64,000 nucleotides of DNA from the NCBI GenBank assembly GCA_965199595.1, contig OZ241182.1, positions 744,001 to 808,000 on the forward strand. Direction: 5' to 3'. Made by a program: the position numbers and the translations under genes. The stretch's first letter is position 1; each line of letters begins with the position of its first letter. This DNA comes from JBBROS01 sp965199595 (GTDB lineage Bacteria > Pseudomonadota > Alphaproteobacteria > Acetobacterales > Acetobacteraceae). The notes beneath the pieces are model-generated. The model made no database searches. It saw nothing but the letters and a program-made list of their open reading frames with translations, and had not been told where the DNA came from. Below, in pieces: positions 7,425 to 14,314 of this stretch.

Positions 7425-8396
7425 ATGCTGCCAACCTCCGATGACGTCATCGCCGCCGCGGCACGCCTGCGCGGCCAGGTGGTTCACACCCCCATGCTGC
7501 GCAACCCGCTGCTGGACCAGCTCTCGGGCGGCACCATCCTGCTGAAGCCGGAATGTCTGCAGCGCACCGGCAGCTTCAAGCTGCGCGGCGCCACCAACGC
7601 CCTGTTGCGGCTGGACGCGGCGCAGCGGGCAGCCGGAGTGGTGGCCTTCTCGTCCGGCAATCACGGCCAGGGCCTCGCCTGTGCCGCCGCGTCCCTGGGC
7701 ATCCCCGTGACCGTGTTCATGCCGGCGGACGCGCCGCAGGTGAAGGTGGAGAGCACCCGGCGCTGGGGTGCGGAGATCATCCATTTCGACCGCGCCACCG
7801 CGGACCGCGCCGCCCTCACCGAGGCCCATGCGGCCCGCACCGGCGCCAGCGTCATTCCGCCGTTCGACCATGCGGACGTGATTGCCGGGCAGGGGAGCCT
7901 GGCACTGGAGCTGGTGGCCGATGCGGCGGCGGCCGGGCTGTCGATGGATGCGTTCCTGGTGTGCACCGGCGGCGGCGGCATGGTGGCCGGCTGCGCCCTG
8001 GCGCTGGCCACGGCCTCGCCCGCAACCCGGGTGTTCGCGGTGGAGCCGGAGGGATCCGACGACACACTGCGGTCCCTGGCCAGCGGGCAGCGGGAGGGCA
8101 ACTCGCCCGGCGGGTCCGTGCTGTGCGACGCCCTGCTCTCGGCCATGCCTGGCGAGATGACCTTCGCCATCAACCGCGCCCGGCTGGCCGGCGGCCTGGT
8201 GGTGAGCGATGCCGAGGTGCTGGCGGCGATGCGCTTCGCCTTCAGTCACCTGAAGCTGGTGGTCGAACCCGGCGGCGCCGTGGGCCTGGCCGCTGTGCTG
8301 GCCGGCAAGGTGGACACCAGGGGACGCACGGTCGGCCTGGTGCTGAGCGGCGGCAACGTGGATGCGGCGGTGTTCGCCCGGGCGCTGGCCGCTTAA
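7425..8396 (+). CDS. Threonine/serine dehydratase-like PLP enzyme
   Basis: Fold-type II PLP enzyme of 323 residues, of the threonine ammonia-lyase/serine racemase group. It would deaminate L-threonine or L-serine, or racemise serine or a related hydroxy-amino acid. The PLP lysine is Lys52 in TGSFKLRGA. The phosphate/substrate loop SSGNHGQG starts at 76, and the glycine-rich phosphate cup is CTGGGGMVAG near 187. It lacks the C-terminal ACT regulatory domain of biosynthetic IlvA, so it is the short catabolic type. The exact substrate cannot be read from sequence. It is probably expressed with the GT39 gene upstream, though no functional link is evident. Confidence 0.88.
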   Translation: MLPTSDDVIAAAARLRGQVVHTPMLRNPLLDQLSGGTILLKPECLQRTGSFKLRGATNALLRLDAAQRAAGVVAFSSGNHGQGLACAAASLGIPVTVFMPADAPQVKVESTRRWGAEIIHFDRATADRAALTEAHAARTGASVIPPFDHADVIAGQGSLALELVADAAAAGLSMDAFLVCTGGGGMVAGCALALATASPATRVFAVEPEGSDDTLRSLASGQREGNSPGGSVLCDALLSAMPGEMTFAINRARLAGGLVVSDAEVLAAMRFAFSHLKLVVEPGGAVGLAAVLAGKVDTRGRTVGLVLSGGNVDAAVFARALAA

Positions 8397-8434
8397 CCTT
8401 TCGTTCATGACTGGGGGCGTAGCGTGGAGCGGCG

Positions 8435-9253
8435 ATGTATCTCAACGCCAACCTCCTGACGCTGCTCCCGACCCCGAACGGTAACTCCGATTCGTTGCTG
8501 GGGGCGCTGTATGGCGGCAGCACGGCCACCAGTGCCGACCCCATCGGGGCGCTGCGGACGGCGCTGAAGACGGAGACCAAGGGCATCGCGGCGGCGGCGT
8601 CCGTGCCGCAGGCCAAGCGGGAGATCGCCAATTTCCGGACCGCGGTGGCCGCCGCGAAAACGCCTGCGGAGCTGCTCGCCAACCCCGATGCGCGCAAGGT
8701 GCTGCTGACCGCGAATGGGCTGGGCAGCCAGACCGACTATCCTGGCCTGGTGAGCAAGGCGCTGCTGTCCGACACGGGCAAGGCCGGGTCGCTGGCCAGC
8801 AAGCTGACCAACGCGCAATGGCTGGCGACGGCCAAGACCTATGACTTCGCCAACAAGGGCCTGTCGGTCCTGAAGCAGAAGTCCACGATCGACAACATCG
8901 TGAACGGCTATGCCGAGGTGCAATGGCGGGAGGGGCTGAACGCCACCACGCCTGGCCTGTCGAACGCCATCGACTTCCGCGCCCGCGCCGCCACCATAAA
9001 ATCGGCCACACAGATCCTGGGCGACAGCACGTTCCGGGAGGTGGTGACGGTGGCGCTGGGCATCCCGAAGCAGATCGCGTTCCAGTCGCTGGACGCGCAG
9101 ACCCTGGCGATCACCAGCCGTCTCGACGTCAGCAAGTTCAAGAGTGCCGCCTATGTGGACCAGTTCACCAAGCGCTACCTGATCGCCGCCGGCAACGCCG
9201 CGCCTGCCGGTTCCGGCAGTTCCGGCTCAGGCCTGTCGAGCTTGTTCGCATAG
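8435..9253 (+). CDS. DUF1217 domain protein (flagellar-associated family)
   Basis: A 272-residue, mostly helical protein without a signal peptide. Recognisable family features are LRTALKTETKGI, the repeated alanine-rich helices, and REVVTVALGIPKQIAFQSLDAQ near 203-222, followed by the 'SRLDVSKFKSAAYVDQFTKRYL' segment (family-typical; about 227-248). DUF1217 proteins are found in alphaproteobacterial flagellar gene clusters but have no proven function. Here the gene stands outside any flagellar cluster. MotAB is the only other motility locus in the window, about 5 kb away. The tail is Gly/Ser-rich. Confidence 0.83.
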   Translation: MYLNANLLTLLPTPNGNSDSLLGALYGGSTATSADPIGALRTALKTETKGIAAAASVPQAKREIANFRTAVAAAKTPAELLANPDARKVLLTANGLGSQTDYPGLVSKALLSDTGKAGSLASKLTNAQWLATAKTYDFANKGLSVLKQKSTIDNIVNGYAEVQWREGLNATTPGLSNAIDFRARAATIKSATQILGDSTFREVVTVALGIPKQIAFQSLDAQTLAITSRLDVSKFKSAAYVDQFTKRYLIAAGNAAPAGSGSSGSGLSSLFA

Positions 9254-9375
9254 CCGGGCTCCAGGGATCGTGCCGGTGTAGAGCGCGTGAAGCCGCTGGC
9301 AAACCATCGCCGCATTCGCGCTTGCGTCACCAGAACGCAGCGGCGACCATGCCGCAAGCCCGGAGACCCGCATCC

Positions 9376-10962
9376 ATGTCCACCACCCGACGTGCCGTTC
9401 TAGCCGCAGGGGCCGTGGCCCTCGCCGCACCGCTGGCCCGGCCCGCCATCGCCCAGCCCGCCCGCGTGCTCCGCTTCATCCCCGAAGGTGACGTCGCGGT
9501 GCTGGACCCGATCTGGACCACGGCGACGGTGACGCGCAACCACGGCTACCTGGTGTTCGACACGCTGTATGGGCAGGACGCCCAGTTCAGGATCCAGCCG
9601 CAGATGGTCGCCGGGCACACCACCGAGCAGGACGGCCGGCTGTGGCGTCTCACCCTGCGCGAGGGCCTCAGGTTCCACGACGGCGAGCCGGTGCGGGCGC
9701 AGGACGTGGTGCCGAGCATCCGTCGCTTCGCCGCGCGGGACGCCTTCGGCCGCGCCCTGATGGAGGCGACGGACGAGCTGAGCGCCGCGGATGACCGCAC
9801 CGTGCAGTTCCGCTTGAAGAAGCCGTTCCCGCTGCTGCCCGCCGCCCTGGGCAAGACCGGCACCAGCATGCCCTGCATCATGCCGAAGCGCCTGGCCCGC
9901 ACCGATGCCAACACGCAGGTGACGGAGATGGTCGGCAGCGGCCCCTACCGTTTTCGCACCAATGAACGGGTGCCGGGTTCGCTGGTGGCCTATGAACGGT
10001 TCGACGGCTACGTGCCGCGGCCCGATGGCCCGGCCACGTTCACCGCCGGGCCAAAGCGCGCCTGGTTCGACCGGGTGGAGTGGCGTGTGATCCCGGATGC
10101 GGCGACGGCGGCCAATGCGCTGGCCAACGGCGAGGTGGACTGGTGGCAGAACCCGACGCCGGACCTGCAGGCGCTGTTGCGCAAGCGCCCCGAGATCAGG
10201 ACGGAAGTGCTGGACCCCGGTGGCGGCCTCGGCTGCCTGCGCTTCAACCAGCTGTTCCCGCCCTTCGACAACCCGGCCATCCGCCGCGCCCTGCTGATGG
10301 CGGTGGACCAGACCGAGGTGATGACCGCGGTGGCCGGCGACGAGACCACGCTGCGCCGCGACCATGTCGGCGTGTTCAGCCCGGGTACCCCGATGGCGAC
10401 CACCGCCGGGACCGGCGCGCTGGTGGGCAAGCGGGACTTCGCGGCGGTGAAGCGGGCGCTGACCGCCGCGGGCTACAAGGGCGAGAAGATCGTGATGCTC
10501 GACCCCACGGACTACCCCTCCACCCACGCCATGGCGCTGGTGATGGCCGATGCCTTCACGCAGAGCGGCCTCAACGTGGACCTGGTCAGCACCGATTGGG
10601 GCACGCTGGTGCAGCGCCGCAGCAGCCGCAAGCCGCCGGCCGAGGGCGGGTGGCACATCTTCGTCACCTACCTGAACGGCACCAACAACTTCGACCCGGC
10701 CAGCCAGCTCGGCCTGCGCGGCAACGGCGACCAGGGCTGGTTCGGCTGGGCCCGCGCGCCCAAGCTGGAGGAGCTGCGCAGCGCCTGGTTCGACGCGCCG
10801 GACCTTGCGGCACAGCAGGCGATCTGTGCGGAGATCCAGAAGCAGTTCTTCGTCGATGTGCCGTATCTGCCGCTGGGCGCCTATTACGAGGCCACGGCCT
10901 ATCGCAAGCTCGAGGGCGTGCGGACCGGGTTCGTGCAGTTCTATGACGCGAAACGGGTGTAG
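9376..10962 (+). CDS. ABC transporter substrate-binding protein, SBP_bac_5 family
   Basis: Periplasmic binding protein of the peptide/nickel (cluster C, SBP_bac_5) family, 528 residues. The N-terminus MSTTRRAVLAAG ... ARPAIAQ looks like a twin-arginine (Tat) signal with an AIA-Q cleavage site. Mature features include LDPIWTTATVTRNHGYLVFDTL, the classic LREGLRFHDGEPV and SGPYRF, all typical of DppA/OppA-like proteins. A second in-frame ATG lies 27 nt upstream at 9349; 9376 was chosen because it places the RR pair near the start. The gene precedes livHMGF-type genes rather than DppBCDF. Its closest relative in the window is the protein at 33432. Confidence 0.92.
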   Translation: MSTTRRAVLAAGAVALAAPLARPAIAQPARVLRFIPEGDVAVLDPIWTTATVTRNHGYLVFDTLYGQDAQFRIQPQMVAGHTTEQDGRLWRLTLREGLRFHDGEPVRAQDVVPSIRRFAARDAFGRALMEATDELSAADDRTVQFRLKKPFPLLPAALGKTGTSMPCIMPKRLARTDANTQVTEMVGSGPYRFRTNERVPGSLVAYERFDGYVPRPDGPATFTAGPKRAWFDRVEWRVIPDAATAANALANGEVDWWQNPTPDLQALLRKRPEIRTEVLDPGGGLGCLRFNQLFPPFDNPAIRRALLMAVDQTEVMTAVAGDETTLRRDHVGVFSPGTPMATTAGTGALVGKRDFAAVKRALTAAGYKGEKIVMLDPTDYPSTHAMALVMADAFTQSGLNVDLVSTDWGTLVQRRSSRKPPAEGGWHIFVTYLNGTNNFDPASQLGLRGNGDQGWFGWARAPKLEELRSAWFDAPDLAAQQAICAEIQKQFFVDVPYLPLGAYYEATAYRKLEGVRTGFVQFYDAKRV

Positions 10963-11054
10963 CGCCATGGATTCAGCGCAGGTCGGAGCATGGTCGACGC
11001 CAGACACGTCGCCTCGCTCTGGACGCCTGCCCCCACATCTCATATAGCCGTTCG

Positions 11055-11936
11055 ATGCTCGCCCAGCAGCTCGTGAACGGCGTCCTGCTCGGCGCCACCT
11101 ATGCCCTGTTCGCACTCGGATTCACGCTGATGTTCGGCGTGTTGCGGGTGATCAATCTCACATACGGCTTCTATTTCTCGGCCGGCGCGCTGATCGCGCT
11201 GTGGCTCACGCGCAGCCTGGGCCTCGGCATCTGGACGGCGCTGCCCCTCTCCGCCCTTGCCGCCGGGCTGATCGCGGTGGCGCTCGACGCGCTGCTGCTG
11301 ACCCGGCTGCGACGGCTGCAGTCGCCGGAGCTTTCGTTCCTGATGGTGACGCTCGGCGGCGTGCTGGCGCTGTACGCGGCACTCACCGCCTGGCTGGGCC
11401 CGGACATCCGCCGCCTGCCGCCCGGCGTGTTCAGCGACCAGGCCTTCGTGTTCGGCCCCATCCGCATCACCGCCGCGCAGTTCCTGATCCTGGGCGCCAC
11501 GGTGGTGCTGGTCGCGGCGCTGACCGCCCTGATGCGCGGCACCCGGCTGGGCCTGGCAATCCGCGCCATGGCGGAAAAGCCGGATGCGGCGCAGCTGATG
11601 GGCATCAACACCGGACAGGCGGCGGCGCTGGTCTCGTTCGTCTCCGGGTTCCTGGCCGGGGCGGGCGGCGTGCTGATCGGGCTGAACTTCAACGCGGTGC
11701 ATCCTTATATGGGTGAGACCATGATGCTGCGCGGCTTCGTGGTGATCGTGGTCGGCGGCCTGGGCGACCTGCGGGGCGCCGTCATCGCCGGGTTCGCGCT
11801 GGGCATGATCGAGGTGCTGACCGCCGGCTACCTGTCCTCGGGGTTGAAGGAGGCGGTGGCCTTCCTCATCCTGGTCGCCGTGCTCTGGACCCGGCCCGCC
11901 GGCCTGTTCGGCCGCGCCGTGATGCGGCGGGCGTGA
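11055..11936 (+). CDS. livH: Branched-chain amino acid-type ABC permease (LivH family)
   Basis: Integral membrane permease of 293 residues, one of two forming the pore of a HAAT-type importer for branched-chain amino acids or related compounds such as amides or urea. It has about eight hydrophobic helices and the family's N-terminal QQLVNGVLLGATYALFALG. The cytoplasmic coupling segment is RGTRLGLAIRAMAEKPDAAQLMGIN. It overlaps livM (TGATG). The upstream gap of 92 bp to the binding-protein gene shows no terminator, so co-transcription is possible. Confidence 0.93.
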   Translation: MLAQQLVNGVLLGATYALFALGFTLMFGVLRVINLTYGFYFSAGALIALWLTRSLGLGIWTALPLSALAAGLIAVALDALLLTRLRRLQSPELSFLMVTLGGVLALYAALTAWLGPDIRRLPPGVFSDQAFVFGPIRITAAQFLILGATVVLVAALTALMRGTRLGLAIRAMAEKPDAAQLMGINTGQAAALVSFVSGFLAGAGGVLIGLNFNAVHPYMGETMMLRGFVVIVVGGLGDLRGAVIAGFALGMIEVLTAGYLSSGLKEAVAFLILVAVLWTRPAGLFGRAVMRRA

Positions 11937-12790
11937 TGCCGGACTGGCTTCCCTCGGGGATGGACGACCTGTTCTGGACCTACCAGAACCTCATCTACGC
12001 CCTGGGCATCAACGGCCTGCTGGCGCTGTCCATGTATGTCGTGCTCGCGGTGGGCCAGCTCAGCCTCGGCCAGGCGGCGTTCATGGGGCTGGGTGCCTAT
12101 TCCTCGGCGCTGATGACATTGAAGCTGAAGCTGCCGTTCCTGCTCGTGCTGCCGCTCAGCACCGTGGTGCCGGTGCTGTTCGCGCTGGCCATCGGGGTGC
12201 CGACGCTGCGCCTGGCTGGCGTGTATCTGGCGATCGCCACGATCGGGCTGGGTGAGGTGCTGCGGGCCGTCTATCTCAACGTGGACTATCTTGGCGGCGC
12301 GCTCGGCTTGTCCGGCATCCCCGAGCGCGGGGAGGCCTGGATGATCTACGGTCTGCTGTTCCTCGCCGTGCTGGGCCTGTGGCTGGTGGGGCGCAGCCGG
12401 GTGGGCCGGGCCATGGAGGCGATGCGGGAGGACGAGACGGCGGCGCAGGTGATGGGCGTGCCGGTGGGCCGCTACAAGATGGGCGCGCTGCTGACCTCCG
12501 CGGTGCTGGCGGGCCTGGCCGGGTGCCTGTCCGCGCATGTCTCCAGCTTCATCGGGCCGAACGAGTATGGGTTCGAGCCCGCCGTCACCATCCTGTCCTA
12601 TGCGCTGCTGGGCGGCATCGGCACGCCGATCGCCCCCGTGCTGGGCGCCTGGGTGCTGACGCTGCTGCCGGAGCTGCTGCGCGGCATCAGCGACGTGCGC
12701 CTGGTGGTGAACGGCGTCATCATCGTGGTGGCGGTGCTGTTCCTGCCGAACGGCCTGCTCGCCACCCGGATGCGGCGCCGGGCTGCGTGA
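11936..12790 (+). CDS. livM: Branched-chain amino acid-type ABC permease (LivM family)
   Basis: Second permease of the importer, 284 residues. It shows NLIYALGINGLLALSMYVVL, LSLGQAAFMGLGAYSSA and the coupling motif SRVGRAMEAMREDETAAQVMGV. It has about eight to nine membrane helices. The ATG at 11936 overlaps the livH stop codon by one base (TGATG). A GTG at 11933 would add one residue. LivM permeases are often longer, so this is a compact form. The ATPase gene livG begins 10 bp downstream. Confidence 0.93.
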   Translation: MPDWLPSGMDDLFWTYQNLIYALGINGLLALSMYVVLAVGQLSLGQAAFMGLGAYSSALMTLKLKLPFLLVLPLSTVVPVLFALAIGVPTLRLAGVYLAIATIGLGEVLRAVYLNVDYLGGALGLSGIPERGEAWMIYGLLFLAVLGLWLVGRSRVGRAMEAMREDETAAQVMGVPVGRYKMGALLTSAVLAGLAGCLSAHVSSFIGPNEYGFEPAVTILSYALLGGIGTPIAPVLGAWVLTLLPELLRGISDVRLVVNGVIIVVAVLFLPNGLLATRMRRRAA

Positions 12791-12800
12791 GGAGGGCCGC

Positions 12801-13607
12801 ATGAGCCTGCTGGCCCTCAACGGCCTGACCCGGCGCTTCGCGGGGCTGGTCGCTGTCGATGCCGTGGACATGGTGGTGGAAGCCGGGGGCGTCCACGCCG
12901 TGATCGGGCCGAACGGCGCCGGCAAGACCACGCTGTTCAACCTGGTCTCCGGCCTGATCACGCCCAGCAGCGGCAGCATCACGCTGGATGGCAGCGAGAT
13001 TTCAGCCCTCTCGCCGGATCGGCGGGCTGCCGCGGGGCTGGCGCGAACCTTCCAGAACATCCGCGTCTTCGCCGCCATGACGGTGCTGGAGAACGTGTTG
13101 ACCGGGCTGCACACCCGCCTGCATGCCGGGATGGCCGGGGTGCTGCTGCGCCTGCCGGGCTTCCGGGCCGAGGAGAGGCGCGCCGTGGCCCGGGCCCGCA
13201 CGGCGCTGGAGATCGTCGGCCTGGCGGATGCCGCAGACCGCCGCGCCGGCGCGCTGTCCTACGGCGACCAGCGGCGCCTTGAGATCGCGCGGGCCCTGGC
13301 GCCGGAGCCCCGCCTGCTGCTGCTGGACGAGCCCGCCGCCGGCATGAACCCGGCGGAGACCGAGGCCCTGGCCGTGCTGATCCGCCGGTTGCGGCAGCTG
13401 GGCACCACGGTGCTGCTGGTGGAGCACGACATGGGCTTCGTCATGGACATCTCGGACCGGGTCACGGTGCTGAACTTCGGCCGCCGCATCGCCGATGGCG
13501 TGCCGCTCGCGGTGCGGCAGGACCCGGCGGTGATCGAGGCCTATCTGGGCCAGAAGGTCGCGGCCCGGCTGGAGCAGGGCGCCCGCGCCGGGATGCGCGG
13601 CGCATGA
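12801..13607 (+). CDS. livG: ABC transporter ATP-binding protein (LivG family)
   Basis: Cytoplasmic ATPase of the importer, 268 residues. Walker A is GPNGAGKT at 36-43. The Q-loop follows the LivG-type ARTFQNIRVFAAMTVLENVL. The signature region is LSYGDQRRLEIARAL, and Walker B with D-loop is LLLLDEPAAGMNP. The switch histidine is in LLVEHDMGFVM. The SYGDQRRLE form of the signature is typical of LivG and differs from the LSGGEQQ form of LivF. It overlaps livF by 4 nt (ATGA at 13604). Confidence 0.94.
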   Translation: MSLLALNGLTRRFAGLVAVDAVDMVVEAGGVHAVIGPNGAGKTTLFNLVSGLITPSSGSITLDGSEISALSPDRRAAAGLARTFQNIRVFAAMTVLENVLTGLHTRLHAGMAGVLLRLPGFRAEERRAVARARTALEIVGLADAADRRAGALSYGDQRRLEIARALAPEPRLLLLDEPAAGMNPAETEALAVLIRRLRQLGTTVLLVEHDMGFVMDISDRVTVLNFGRRIADGVPLAVRQDPAVIEAYLGQKVAARLEQGARAGMRGA

Positions 13608-14314
13608 CGGGCCTGGTCATCGAGGCGCTGGACGTCGCCTATGGCCGCATCGCCGTCGTGCACCAGGTGAACCTCGTGGTGCCGGAGGGTGCCATCGTCT
13701 GCCTGATCGGCGCCAACGGGGCCGGCAAGACCACCATCATGCGGACCATCTCCGGCCTGGTGCGCCCGCGGGCCGGGCGCATCGTGTTCGGCGGCACGGA
13801 GATCACCGGCCGGGCCGCCTACCGCATCGCGGCGGGCGGGTTGCGCCAGGTGCCGGAGGGCCGGCAGTGCTTTGCCGAGTTGACCGTGGCGGAGAACCTG
13901 ACCCTCGGCGCCTATCTGGTGCCCGGCCGGGCCGAAGTCGCGCGGCGGCAGGAGGCGGTGCTGACCCGTTTCCCGCGACTGAAGGAGCGGCTGGGCCAGT
14001 TCGCCGGGTCGCTTTCCGGCGGCGAGCAGCAGATGCTGGCGATCGGCCGGTCCCTGATGGGCGCTCCCCGGCTGCTGCTGCTGGACGAGCCGAGCATGGG
14101 CCTGGCGCCGCTGTTCGTGGAGGAGATCTTCAACATCATCGCCGACCTGAAGCGGGACGGCACCACCATCCTGCTGGTGGAGCAGAACGCCTCGGCGGCG
14201 CTGGACGTGTCGGACCACGCCTATGTGCTGGAAACCGGCCGCATCGTGCTCGAAGGCCCGGCCGCGGTGGTGGCGGCAGACCCGAAGGTCGCGGCTGCGT
14301 ATCTGGGCGGTTAA
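13604..14314 (+). CDS. livF: ABC transporter ATP-binding protein (LivF family)
   Basis: Second ATPase, 236 residues. Walker A GANGAGKT is at 36-43, then VPEGRQCFAELTVAENL, signature SLSGGEQQMLAIGR, Walker B LLLLDEPSMGLAP and LLVEQNASAAL, all typical of LivF. It completes a permease/ATPase set (H-M-G-F), but no type I periplasmic binding protein (LivJ/LivK) is present next to it. Its TAA stop overlaps the TAA of the convergent DUF4175 gene (shared bases 14311-14314). Confidence 0.94.
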   Translation: MTGLVIEALDVAYGRIAVVHQVNLVVPEGAIVCLIGANGAGKTTIMRTISGLVRPRAGRIVFGGTEITGRAAYRIAAGGLRQVPEGRQCFAELTVAENLTLGAYLVPGRAEVARRQEAVLTRFPRLKERLGQFAGSLSGGEQQMLAIGRSLMGAPRLLLLDEPSMGLAPLFVEEIFNIIADLKRDGTTILLVEQNASAALDVSDHAYVLETGRIVLEGPAAVVAADPKVAAAYLGG

